64,000 bases of DNA from an uncultured Lachnospiraceae bacterium (GTDB lineage: Bacteria > Bacillota > Clostridia > Lachnospirales > Lachnospiraceae). Of the stretch, positions 19,742 through 28,282 are shown one piece after another. Each line of letters begins with the position of its first letter. Within the stretch, counting starts at the first letter, position 1. The stretch lies in the NCBI GenBank assembly GCA_945621435.1, contig CALZBR010000006.1, positions 17,628 through 81,627 on the forward strand, read 5' to 3'. Below the pieces are notes generated by a model. It saw only the letters and a program-made list of their open reading frames with translations, was not told the DNA's origin and did not search any database. The translations under genes were made by a program, and so were the position numbers.

Positions 19742-21781
19742 ATGAAACCAATTGAAACAGATTTTGTACGTGGCAAATGGGATAAAGAAGTAAACGTACG
19801 CGACTTTATCCAGAGGAACTATCATCCCTATGACGGCGATGATTCCTTCCTTGCAGGCCCTACCCAGAACACCAAGGATCTCTGGGCAATGGTGCTTGAT
19901 CTTCAGAAGAAGGAAAGAGAAGCAGGCGGCGTTCTTGACATGGACACCAAGGTTGTTTCCACCATCACATCCCATGGCCCCGGCTACCTTGACAAGAGCA
20001 AGGAGACCATCGTAGGCTTCCAGACCGATAAGCCTTTCAAGAGATCCCTGCAGCCTTACGGCGGTATCCGTATGGCAGAGAAGGCTTGTGCAGACAATGG
20101 CTACGAAGTAGACCCTGAGATTTCCGAGTTCTTCTCCACTCACAGAAAGACTCACAACGCAGGCTGCTTTGATGCTTACAACCAAGAGATGAGAGCCTGC
20201 CGTTCTTCCCACATTATTACCGGTCTTCCCGATGCTTACGGCCGCGGACGTATCATCGGTGACTACAGACGTGTTGCTCTGTATGGTATCGACAGACTGA
20301 TCGAGGACAAGCAGGCACAGAAGGATTCCACCGGACGTGTGATGACTGACGATGTTATCCGTCTTCGTGAAGAGCTTTCCGAGCAGATGGTTGCTCTGAA
20401 GATGATGAAGGAGATGGCAGCTTCCTATGGCTGTGACATTTCCAATCCCGCTACCAACGTTAAGGAAGCTATCCAGGCAGTATACTTCGGATACCTCTGT
20501 GCAGTTAAGGAGCAGAACGGTGCAGCTATGTCCCTGGGACGTACTTCCACCTTCCTTGATATCTACGCTGAGAGAGACCTGGCTAACGGTACCTTCACCG
20601 AGGAACAGATTCAGGAGTTCGTTGACCACTTCATCATGAAGCTTCGTTGCATTAAGTTCGCTCGTACACCCGAGTACAACCAGATTTTCGCAGGTGACCC
20701 TGTATGGGTAACTGAGTCTCTTGCAGGTGTTGGTGTAGACGGACGTCACATGGTTACCAAGATGAGCTTCCGTTATCTGAACACCCTGTACAACCTGGGC
20801 GCTTCACCCGAACCCAACCTGACCGTACTCTGGTCCACCAGACTTCCTGAAGGCTTCAAGAAGTTCTGTGCTAAGACCTCCATCGAGACCTCTTCCATCC
20901 AGTACGAGAACGATGACCTGATGAGAGTAACCCACGGCGATGACTATGGTATCGCTTGCTGCGTATCCTCCATGGTAATCGGTAAAGAGATGCAGTTCTT
21001 CGGCGCACGTGCAAACGTAGCTAAATGTCTGCTGTACGCTCTGAACGGTGGTGTTGACGAGGTTACCAAGAAGCAGGTTGGTCCCAAGTATCGTCCTGTG
21101 GAAGGTGATGTTCTTGACTTCGAGGATGTTAAGAGCAAATTCGTAGATATGCTTGAGTGGCAGGCAGATGTTTATGTAAACACTCTGAACATCATCCACT
21201 ACATGCATGACAAGTACTGCTATGAGAGAGCAGAGATGGCTCTTCATGACAGAGACGTTAAGAGATACTTCGCAACCGGTGTTGCAGGCCTTTCCATCGT
21301 AGCTGACTCCCTGTCCGCTATCAAGTATGCAAAGGTTGAGCCTATCCGTGATGAAGACGGCGTAATCGTTGACTTCAAGACCACAGGCGACTTCCCCAAG
21401 TACGGTAACGATGATGATCGTGTAGACGAGATTGCACAGTGGGTTGTTCATACCTTCATGACTGCTGTCAGAAGACATCACACCTATCGTAACGGTGTTC
21501 CTACCACTTCCATCCTGACCATTACCTCTAACGTTACCTATGGTAAGGCTACCGGTAATACTCCTGACGGACGTAAGAAGGGACAGCCTTTCGCTCCCGG
21601 TGCTAACCCTATGCACGGTCGCGATACTCACGGTGCGGTAGCATCCCTGTCTTCCGTTTCCAAGCTTCCTTTCAATGATGCACAGGATGGTATCTCCAAT
21701 ACCTTCACCATCATTCCCGGAGCTCTCGGAAAAGAGGATCAGGTATTTGCAGGTGACATCGAGCTTGACCTGAACAAATAA
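19742..21781 (+). CDS. pflB: pyruvate formate-lyase core subunit lacking the glycyl-radical domain
   Basis: This 679-aa protein follows E. coli PflB (760 aa) closely over the whole ten-stranded barrel. The active-site pair is Cys406-Cys407 in [46 protein letters not shown] and GANPMHGRD are all there. It converts pyruvate and CoA to acetyl-CoA and formate. It stops at [20 protein letters not shown], at the linker before the C-terminal domain, so the RVSGYAV glycyl-radical loop is absent. A TAA at 21779-21781 ends the frame, and the missing domain is coded separately at 22107-22349. Codon use is that of a highly expressed gene. Confidence 0.95.
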   Translation: MKPIETDFVRGKWDKEVNVRDFIQRNYHPYDGDDSFLAGPTQNTKDLWAMVLDLQKKEREAGGVLDMDTKVVSTITSHGPGYLDKSKETIVGFQTDKPFKRSLQPYGGIRMAEKACADNGYEVDPEISEFFSTHRKTHNAGCFDAYNQEMRACRSSHIITGLPDAYGRGRIIGDYRRVALYGIDRLIEDKQAQKDSTGRVMTDDVIRLREELSEQMVALKMMKEMAASYGCDISNPATNVKEAIQAVYFGYLCAVKEQNGAAMSLGRTSTFLDIYAERDLANGTFTEEQIQEFVDHFIMKLRCIKFARTPEYNQIFAGDPVWVTESLAGVGVDGRHMVTKMSFRYLNTLYNLGASPEPNLTVLWSTRLPEGFKKFCAKTSIETSSIQYENDDLMRVTHGDDYGIACCVSSMVIGKEMQFFGARANVAKCLLYALNGGVDEVTKKQVGPKYRPVEGDVLDFEDVKSKFVDMLEWQADVYVNTLNIIHYMHDKYCYERAEMALHDRDVKRYFATGVAGLSIVADSLSAIKYAKVEPIRDEDGVIVDFKTTGDFPKYGNDDDRVDEIAQWVVHTFMTAVRRHHTYRNGVPTTSILTITSNVTYGKATGNTPDGRKKGQPFAPGANPMHGRDTHGAVASLSSVSKLPFNDAQDGISNTFTIIPGALGKEDQVFAGDIELDLNK

Positions 21782-21828
21782 GCATCTTGCTACAAGTAAC
21801 TTAAACTATTTCAGTGGAAGGAGACACT

Positions 21829-22032
21829 ATGGACGAGAACAAAATGGTTGATGACCTCATCAAAATGCTGGATTCCGGCATGACCGAGGGAGTAGGTCAC
21901 GTCAACGTGGATTACTCTGAGGAAGCAAAGCAGCCTAAGAACGTTCAGACAATGGGCTGTGCGGATTGTTCCAGGACGCCGTTGGCCTGCAGTGTACCTA
22001 CACTTCACCAGGGACTGGATGACTATCAGTAA
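21829..22032 (+). CDS. small cysteine-containing partner protein, partial homologue of the glycyl-radical domain
   Basis: This 67-aa protein has KMVDDLIKMLDSGMTEGVGHVNVDY (residues 5-29), which lines up without gaps with the first part of the 80-aa protein downstream (conserved V-D-x-L-I-x-x-L-D, T, G, H-x-N-V). The radical loop is missing. The second half has Cys44, Cys47 and Cys54 (CADC then LAC) and His60. The start at 21829 has AAGGAG 8 nt upstream. The function is unknown. Inference: it may occupy the radical-domain dock of PflB, bind metal or a cluster, or sense redox state. Confidence 0.85.
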   Translation: MDENKMVDDLIKMLDSGMTEGVGHVNVDYSEEAKQPKNVQTMGCADCSRTPLACSVPTLHQGLDDYQ

Positions 22033-22055
22033 TCCATTACCTTAACAACTAATTC

Positions 22056-22083
22056 CCGTAGGAGCGGGGAACCGCTCTTACGG
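22056..22083 (+). other. intergenic hairpin with GNRA loop
   Basis: CCGTAGGAGCGG pairs with CCGCTCTTACGG (one G-U pair) around the tetraloop GGAA. No T-run follows, so it is not a terminator. It lies between the 67-aa and 80-aa genes, and could stabilise or process the mRNA and change their relative amounts. Confidence 0.6.
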
Positions 22084-22106
22084 CATCAAAAAAGGAGGAA
22101 ATAATT

Positions 22107-22349
22107 ATGGCAGCTAGTACAGCACAGGTTGATAATCTTATAAACTTATTGGATGGTTACGCTACAAAGGGCGGACATCATCTCAACGTAAACGTTCTCA
22201 ACAGAGACACTTTATTGGACGCTCAGAAGCATCCCGAGAACTATCCTCAGCTTACCATCCGTGTATCCGGATACGCTGTAAACTTCATCAAGCTGACTCC
22301 CGAGCAGCAGAATGACGTTATCACTCGTACCTTCCACGAGGCAATCTAA
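22107..22349 (+). CDS. detached glycyl-radical domain of pyruvate formate-lyase (GrcA/YfiD-like)
   Basis: This 80-aa protein is the missing C-terminus of Pfl[41 protein letters not shown] and the ending [17 protein letters not shown] match residues about 700-760 of E. coli PflB. The radical glycine is Gly55 in RVSGYAV. E. coli GrcA (YfiD) is a similar domain that repairs oxygen-cleaved PFL. Here the core enzyme has no domain of its own, so this gene must supply the radical. A strong AAAGGAGG precedes the ATG. It is the last gene before the terminator. Confidence 0.92.
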   Translation: MAASTAQVDNLINLLDGYATKGGHHLNVNVLNRDTLLDAQKHPENYPQLTIRVSGYAVNFIKLTPEQQNDVITRTFHEAI

Positions 22350-22380
22350 GAGCTTTTCGGATGCTATCGTATAGTGCACA

Positions 22381-22414
22381 AAAAACGCTTGAACAAAAAG
22401 TTCAAGCGTTTTTT
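22381..22414. terminator. bidirectional terminator after the pfl operon
   Basis: AAAAACGCTTGAAC pairs with GTTCAAGCGTTTTT around a short A-rich loop, with T-runs on both strands. It serves the pfl genes (plus) and the sensor/GGDEF gene (minus). Confidence 0.9.
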
Positions 22415-22457
22415 ATTAAGTATTCTCCGGATTTATTTTCTCCTAATGTTAACTTAT

Positions 22458-24354
22458 CTAATCAAATTCTCCCTGCTGCCGCTTTCGTCTGTCTCTTTCT
22501 TTCTTTCTTTCATACATCGATTTATCAGCCTTCTGTATACATCCCATCAACGTCAATCCTTTTTCGCCATTTATGCAGCACGCACCAATACTGGCATGGA
22601 ACGGATAAGGTTTTCCCGATTCTTCTCTTACCCTGACCATTTCCCTTTCAAAATCACGGATAAATTTTTCATGTCTTTGAGAATCTTCTGACTGTAGAAT
22701 GGCAGCAAACTCATCCCCACCGACTCTGGCACATATCTCTTCCGGTCCGATTAATCTTTTCACCGTTTCGGCAAGCATGCATAACGCTGCATCACCTTCC
22801 TGATGTCCAAAGTTATCGTTAATAAATTTTAAATCGTCCATGTCAATACTAACTACAGAGAGATACAGCTTACTGTTCTCCTGTTTATGCATATCTTCAT
22901 ACATCGCGCGAAGATGCTTCTCAAAACCTCTCCTGTTATAGATACCTGTCAAAGGATCCTTCTGATATAGATTTCGTATTTCTTCCAGACCTGTAATCTG
23001 TCTGTGTATCTCTGCATCCTGAATTACGTTTGCGATACAAGTCACATAAGCCTGTGCATAACAGTCAATCCATGTATTTGCTTCATATACCAGAACCATG
23101 TAACCGTAACACTTATTTTTATAATGGATTCCCACAATTAAATACTGCCCGACTTGTGCTTCCTCCAATATATGCTTAGGTAATAACTCTTTTTTCGGGA
23201 ATCTTTCATCCGATACTTCGACGCCCCATGGTGCAGTGAAAACACGTTTCAATATCATATAATCCGTAAAGCCCTCATTGGGCTCTTCTTCCTCCTCATC
23301 AGGCGGCTCACACAGACAGAGATACCCCTTTGCAGCGCAGGTATCCTTAAAATACTTAGCAATCACTCGCAGGTACTCATCTTCGTCATAAGCATCCTGA
23401 CACTCCGTGGTCATGAATATAACCTGTCTGATGTCTTTATCTTTTTTATAGAGCTTCTGTATTTCATCCTCCCAGTCCTCCACCACTACCTGAGAACCAC
23501 AGCCACAGCTGCGATACAACACCACCTCAGGATTGATATACTCCACTTTCTCCTGTGGTATGCCGTTATTCACTCTGTCTATTATCTCCACAGCCTTTTC
23601 TGCCAGCTCATCATAATGCACACACACTGGTAATGGACGGGAAATAACGCATAGACTCCAATGTATTGTCATAACCCGAAACACAGACATCCTCCGGAAT
23701 TCTGACTCCACGGCGCTTTAATTCATCGCACACTGATACTGCCATATGATCATTTGAACAGATAATTGCCTGGGGATAAGTTTCTCTTCCTTCCATAAAC
23801 CAGTCTACTGCCTGTTTCCCTTTTTCCCTCCAATAATCTCCTTCAAATACCATATGCTCTGTCACAGGGATACCCGCTTCTTCCATCACATCCAAAAAGC
23901 CCTGATAGCGGTCTCTTGCATCCGGATAACTCATTTTCCCCTGCATAAAACAGATATCACGGAATCCATGATGAACCACAAAGTGCCTGACCATGTCGGC
24001 CATCGGTTTTCGACTGCTGACCAGAACACTGTAGAACTGCTCTCTTATTCTTCTGAGATACACTACCGGGCACTTTGCTTCCGCTTTCAACTTCTGTGCC
24101 AGTTCATCTTCTATACCATCAATAAAAAAGGTATCTTCCGCGACAATAATACCATCAAAAGAACTAATGTCAGGCAGCTGTAATATCGTTTTCTCACCTT
24201 CAGCATAAAGTACGTTGTCACCATATCCACCGTATACTGCAAAACCAAACACACTATAACCAAGGCTGCCTGCTTTTGCAAAAACAGTCTTCATTATACG
24301 CTTTTGATATTCTTCCGGAAGTTCCCCAATAAACACCGCAATTCTCTTACTCAT
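22458..24354 (-). pseudogene. periplasmic-binding-like sensor fused to GGDEF domain, interrupted by a 2-bp frameshift
   Basis: Two overlapping frames make one protein of about 630 aa. The first (from 24354, RBS GGGTGAT) is a LacI-type sugar-binding-like sensor without a DNA-binding domain (MSKRIAVFIG, VSGYDNTLESMRYFPSIT). The second continues at YDELAEKAVEIIDRVNNG, then a linker domain, then a diguanylate cyclase with DPLTGIYNRRGFE, DMDDLKFINDNFGH and RVGGDEFAAIL. The frames meet at a (CA)n tract, 23619-23627; adding one CA unit restores a continuous reading ...TSVCVHYDEL. The enzyme motif is intact, so the break looks recent, a phase switch, or a sequencing error. It lies between the pfl operon and pflA. 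Confidence 0.85.
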
Positions 24355-24573
24355 TTGTATCACCCATTTATTTACCGACTGATGAAACATGTGATATATT
24401 TACTATAAATCCGTTGCAATTCGCATAACGCCTTTGTATATATCTTGCTATTTTAGGACTTCTTTTGCAAACACATTTTGTGCTGTTATATTGGTTTTTT
24501 GTGTTATTATTGTGTCTTTTTCCGTACAATCTATATTTCATAGACTGTTCGTCTTTTATTTTTTATCTGTTTC

Positions 24574-24582
24574 TGATATACT
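24574..24582 (+). promoter_or_regulatory. pflA promoter (extended -10)
   Basis: TGATATACT is an extended -10 element about 40 bp before the pflA start. No good -35 box is seen. Confidence 0.45.
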
Positions 24583-24620
24583 AAATAGAGTAATTTGATG
24601 ACACGAAAGGAGTTATTGAT

Positions 24621-25379
24621 ATGCAAGGAAGAATTCATTCCCTTGAAAGCTTCGGTACCGTTGACGGACCCGGAACCCGATTTGTGGTATTTGTACAGGG
24701 ATGCCCCATGAGATGTGCTTACTGTCATAATCCCGATACCTGGAAAATGGACGGCGGCACTATGATGGAGCCCTCATATATTATTGAACAATACGAAAGA
24801 AACAGTGCCTTCTACCAAAACGGTGGCGGTTTAACCGTCACCGGAGGAGAGCCACTGATGCAGATTGATTTTCTTTTGGAACTTTTTACGCTGGCGAAAG
24901 CAAAAAAGATTCACACTTGTATTGACAGTTCCGGAATCGCCTTCAATCCGGATAATGCAACACAGCGGGAAAAGCTGGACAGGCTCATGGCTCTCACTGA
25001 TCTGGTCATGCTTGACATCAAGCATATCGATCCGGAAAAGCATCTGGAACTGACACAGCAGAAGAACACAAACATCCTGAAATTCGCTGAGTATCTGAAC
25101 GAGAAGCATGTTGATATGTGGATTCGCCATGTTGTGGTGCCCGGTATCACTGACGATGAAAAATATCTGTATGACCTCGGATATTTCATTGGTCAGTTCA
25201 GCAACCTAAAAGCGCTGGATGTATTGCCTTACCATACCATGGGTGAGAAGAAGTACGAAAGTCTGGGAATGGAGTATCGTCTGAAGGGCGTTCCTCCTAT
25301 GGACAAAACACTGCTTCTGGACAAAAAGAAAGCTATTTTGGAAGGAATCAAAAAAAGACGCGAAGAATGTCATTTATAA
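24621..25379 (+). CDS. pflA: pyruvate formate-lyase activating enzyme
   Basis: This 252-aa radical SAM enzyme puts the glycyl radical on pyruvate formate-lyase. The cluster cysteines are Cys28, Cys32 and Cys35 (CPMRCAYC, CxxxCxxC). GGLTVTGGEPLMQ is the SAM-binding GGE motif; DLVMLDIKHIDPEKH and HVVVPGITD follow. AAAGGAG precedes the ATG. In this genome its target glycine lies on a separate 80-aa polypeptide, so it may act on that small protein alone or on the assembled complex. Confidence 0.96.
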   Translation: MQGRIHSLESFGTVDGPGTRFVVFVQGCPMRCAYCHNPDTWKMDGGTMMEPSYIIEQYERNSAFYQNGGGLTVTGGEPLMQIDFLLELFTLAKAKKIHTCIDSSGIAFNPDNATQREKLDRLMALTDLVMLDIKHIDPEKHLELTQQKNTNILKFAEYLNEKHVDMWIRHVVVPGITDDEKYLYDLGYFIGQFSNLKALDVLPYHTMGEKKYESLGMEYRLKGVPPMDKTLLLDKKKAILEGIKKRREECHL

Positions 25380-25426
25380 CCTTAATATTCTTTGTTATGT
25401 ACTTTTTATTTTTTGTGAAATAGATA

Positions 25427-25455
25427 TTGTATTTCAAATGCTTTTATATTACAAT
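25427..25455 (+). promoter_or_regulatory. ferredoxin promoter
   Basis: TTGTAT (25427-25432), 17 bp, TACAAT (25450-25455). Confidence 0.45.
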
Positions 25456-25503
25456 AAGAATTGACATTGATAATTTTCTGTCAGACATAAGGAGGATAAG
25501 ATT

Positions 25504-25674
25504 ATGGCATATACGATTGGTGATGCTTGTGTAGCTTGTGGTGCATGCGAGGCTCAGTGCCCTGTTGGAGCTATCAGCATGGGCGACGGCAAGTTCGAAA
25601 TCGATCCCGATAAGTGCATCGATTGCGGTTCTTGCGCAGGTCAGTGCCCTACCGGAGCTATTGCTCAGGCATAA
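25504..25674 (+). CDS. 2[4Fe-4S] ferredoxin, clostridial type
   Basis: This 56-aa electron carrier has two cluster motifs: CVACGACEAQCP (residues 9-20) and CIDCGSCAGQCP (38-49), each CxxCxxCxxxCP. It supplies low-potential electrons, for example to or from pyruvate:ferredoxin oxidoreductase, hydrogenase or Rnf, and possibly to radical SAM activases such as PflA upstream. AAGGAGG precedes the ATG. The protein starts MAYTIGDA, as in other clostridial ferredoxins. Confidence 0.96.
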   Translation: MAYTIGDACVACGACEAQCPVGAISMGDGKFEIDPDKCIDCGSCAGQCPTGAIAQA

Positions 25675-25685
25675 GAGACGGTACC

Positions 25686-25723
25686 GAAAGAAAGACACTT
25701 CTATGAAGTGCCTTTCTTTTTTT
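25686..25723. terminator. terminator after ferredoxin
   Basis: GAAAGAAAG-CACTTC pairs with GAAGTG-CTTTCTTT around TAT, followed by T8. It overlaps the last codons of the convergent MerR-type gene. Confidence 0.85.
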
Positions 25724-26300
25724 TGTTTAGCTTCAAGAATCTGTTTCTCTTTTTTCGCAACAATTCATCCATCTTCTTGTAGTATTCCTCGTCTCTTTCC
25801 TCAATTCTTTTATCCCTCTTCTCCTCCCGTTCTTCTTGCATTCTGAACTGGTAATCCAGTTCCTTGACAACGCTTTCCTTGATTTCCCGACAGAGCTCTC
25901 CGTTATTCTCCTTCAGCGTCTCTCTGATCAACTGCTGAAGGAGCCATTGCAGTCTCTTAGATTTTTCTTCCCTGGATTCTTCAGAAATCGTTTCAGGACT
26001 CCTTTCAACTATGTCTATAGAAAGGCCTGTCCTATCGTTTTTTTTCTCCCCGTTTTCCTTATCAGACAACACATCCAGCCTGCCATCCTTCAAAATCATC
26101 TTGATAGCCTTCAATTGCAGCCCCCTTTCCTTCATACCCTTGATCTTCTTAAAACGTGCCACATCCTCTTCTGTATAATAGCGATGTCCCAATTCATTGC
26201 GTTTAATCGGAAGATGTAATTCGTCCTCCCAGTAGCGCAGCACATGGCTCTCCACCGCAACCTCCTTAGCAGCGTCTGAAATCAATAAATAGTTGTTCAT
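25701..26300 (-). CDS. MerR-type HTH regulator with coiled-coil tail
   Basis: This 199-aa protein has a winged HTH of MerR type at residues 1-75 (YLLISDAAKEVAVESHVLRYW, ELGHRYYTEEDVARFKKIKG). A long charged, probably coiled-coil region and a very basic C-terminus (KKRNRFLKLNKKKK) follow. The long helix and lack of an effector domain resemble RacA-like or phage-type DNA-binding proteins more than metal or drug sensors. The target is unknown. AAAGGAG precedes the ATG. Confidence 0.8.
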   Translation of the reverse strand: MNNYLLISDAAKEVAVESHVLRYWEDELHLPIKRNELGHRYYTEEDVARFKKIKGMKERGLQLKAIKMILKDGRLDVLSDKENGEKKNDRTGLSIDIVERSPETISEESREEKSKRLQWLLQQLIRETLKENNGELCREIKESVVKELDYQFRMQEEREEKRDKRIEERDEEYYKKMDELLRKKRNRFLKLNKKKKGTS

Positions 26301-26369
26301 AACCTCTCCTTTCCTGTAAGTACAACTATATTACATGTATAAAACATTAACCGGCTCATCCTAATACGC

Positions 26370-26404
26370 AAAAAGAGAATGCGCCTTTCGCACATTCTCT
26401 TTTG
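26370..26404 (-). terminator. dnaB terminator
   Basis: On the minus strand AAAAGAGAATG...CATTCTCTTTTT forms a hairpin with a T-run just after dnaB. Confidence 0.85.
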
Positions 26405-26407
26405 TAA

Positions 26408-27760
26408 TCAGCTATTTGAATCATTATTATAAGATGGATCCAGATTGGCAAACTTAGTATATTCAGGCAACCAGGCAAGCTTTACCGTACCAATGGGACC
26501 ATTTCTCTGTTTTGCAATGATAACCTCTGAAATCCCCTTATCCTTAGTGTCTTTATTGTAATAATCATCCCGATACAGGAACATCACCACATCAGCGTCC
26601 TGCTCAATCGCACCGGATTCACGCAGGTCTGACAACATGGGTCTCCGGTCATCCCTCTTTTCCACCGCACGAGAAAGCTGAGACAGGGCAATCACAGGGA
26701 TATTCAGCTCTCTGGCCAGGGACTTGAGTGCTCGGGATATATCTGAGATTTCCTGCTGTCTGGACTCTGTTTTACCACTACCTGACATCAACTGCAAATA
26801 GTCAATCATGACAATTGCCAGATTATGCTCCAATTTATACTTTCTGCATTTGGAACGCAGTTCTGAAATAGAGATACCGGGTGTATCATCTATGATCAGA
26901 TTTGACTTACCCATCTGCCCCGCCGATTCAATCAATTGTTCCCATTCCTGATCGTTCAACTGTCCTGTACGAAGCTTCTGTGCATCTACCTTGGACTCCA
27001 GTGAAAACATTCGATTAATGAGCTGTTCCTTACTCATTTCCAGACTAAACAGGGCGACAGTCAGATTCTTCTTGAAAGCCATATATTCAGCCAGGTTCAG
27101 CTCAAATGCCGTTTTACCCATGGAAGGACGTGCCGCCACCAGTATCAGATCCGAAGGCTGCATACCTGCGGTACGATAATCCAGATCAATAAATCCTGTA
27201 GGGATTCCCGTCACACTTCCCTTATTTCTGGAAGCTTTCTCAATTTTTTCCAAGGCATTTGCCACTATCTGACGCACCGGAACAAAATTGTCCGTGGTAC
27301 GCCTCTGAACCAGTTGGAAGACCCTCTTTTCTGTATCCTCCAGGATATCCTCCATGCTCTCCTTACCCGCATAACAGGTATTGGCTATTTCCTCATTCAG
27401 CTTAATCAATCTTCGAAGCATGGCCTTCTCAGATACGATCTTGGCATATTCCCGCACATTGGTAGAAGTAAACTCTGCAGTACCCAACTCTTTAACAAAT
27501 TCCAGTGCACTGACCTCCGGAGGAACATCCTTCTCCTTCAGCTTATTCTGGAGAGTAACCAAATCTACCGGAGCACCGATATTATTCAGTTCTACCATAG
27601 TGTCAAAGACAATGCCATATTGCTTATTGTAAAAATCTTCTCCGGTAATCACTTCCGAAGCTGTCACAATCGCATCCCGGTACATGATCATGGATCCGAT
27701 AACAGCCAACTCTGCCTCCAAATTGTGAGGCATGATCTTCTTTATTACATTTTCTTCCAT
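26408..27760 (-). CDS. dnaB: replicative DNA helicase
   Basis: This 450-aa hexameric helicase unwinds the fork. The N-terminal domain begins MPHNLEAELAVIGSMI. The RecA-like domain has Walker A (LVAARPSMGKTAFELNLA), Walker B (LAIVMIDYLQLMSG), the arginine-finger region LSQLSRAVEKRDDRRPMLSD and LRESGAIEQDADVVMFLYR. Length is standard. It follows rplI and gdpP in an arrangement common in Firmicutes. Confidence 0.97.
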   Translation of the reverse strand: MEENVIKKIMPHNLEAELAVIGSMIMYRDAIVTASEVITGEDFYNKQYGIVFDTMVELNNIGAPVDLVTLQNKLKEKDVPPEVSALEFVKELGTAEFTSTNVREYAKIVSEKAMLRRLIKLNEEIANTCYAGKESMEDILEDTEKRVFQLVQRRTTDNFVPVRQIVANALEKIEKASRNKGSVTGIPTGFIDLDYRTAGMQPSDLILVAARPSMGKTAFELNLAEYMAFKKNLTVALFSLEMSKEQLINRMFSLESKVDAQKLRTGQLNDQEWEQLIESAGQMGKSNLIIDDTPGISISELRSKCRKYKLEHNLAIVMIDYLQLMSGSGKTESRQQEISDISRALKSLARELNIPVIALSQLSRAVEKRDDRRPMLSDLRESGAIEQDADVVMFLYRDDYYNKDTKDKGISEVIIAKQRNGPIGTVKLAWLPEYTKFANLDPSYNNDSNS

Positions 27761-27809
27761 AAAAACCTCACAGCAGACCTCAGGGGCACACTACTATCCG
27801 GAACACTAC

Positions 27810-28256
27810 TTACGCTTCAGTTACCTTTACGATGAACTTACCGGTTACCTGAGGATGCAGCTTTACCAATACTTCATAATTTCCAAAGCTTTTCAACGCC
27901 TCCGGCAGCTGGATTTTCTTCTTGTCCAGTTCAATGCCGTGCTGTTCCAGGAATGCAGCTGCAATTTCTTTGGAAGATACTGAGCCAAAGGTTCTTCCGC
28001 CTTCTCCCGCCTTGATCTTCAGCACCACCTGCATATTTTCCAAACGCCCCGCCAATTCCTTCGCTGCTTCAAGGCGCTCCTTTGCCAGCTTCTCCTCATT
28101 TGCCTTCTGAAGCTTTAAATCATTCATATTCTTGGCAGAGGCTTCAACACCGATTTTCTTGGGCAAAATATAGTTTCTTGCAAACCCCTCACTTACCTCA
28201 ACGAGATCACCCTTTTTCCCAAGCTTCTTTTCATCCTGTAGCAGAATTATCTTCAT
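27810..28256 (-). CDS. rplI: 50S ribosomal protein L9
   Basis: L9 (148 aa) binds 23S rRNA near the L1 stalk. The N-terminal domain MKIILLQDEKKLGKKGDLVE and GFARNYILPK, the long connecting helix and the C-terminal domain (GRTFGSVSSKEIAAAF) are clear. The ATG at 28256 is used; AAGGAG is upstream, and a TTG two codons earlier is unlikely. Confidence 0.97.
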   Translation of the reverse strand: MKIILLQDEKKLGKKGDLVEVSEGFARNYILPKKIGVEASAKNMNDLKLQKANEEKLAKERLEAAKELAGRLENMQVVLKIKAGEGGRTFGSVSSKEIAAAFLEQHGIELDKKKIQLPEALKSFGNYEVLVKLHPQVTGKFIVKVTEA

Positions 28257-28282
28257 TTTCAATCACTCCTTCCAAATTCACA

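Noticed and set aside
19721..20749. 342-codon minus-strand frame across pflB, and a similar one at 20804-21631
   Set aside because: Open only because of the strong codon bias of pflB; no ribosome site and no recognisable protein.
22107..22349. Reading the 80-aa gene as an ordinary spare GrcA beside a complete PFL
   Set aside because: The core gene itself lacks the radical domain, so it is not a spare in this locus.
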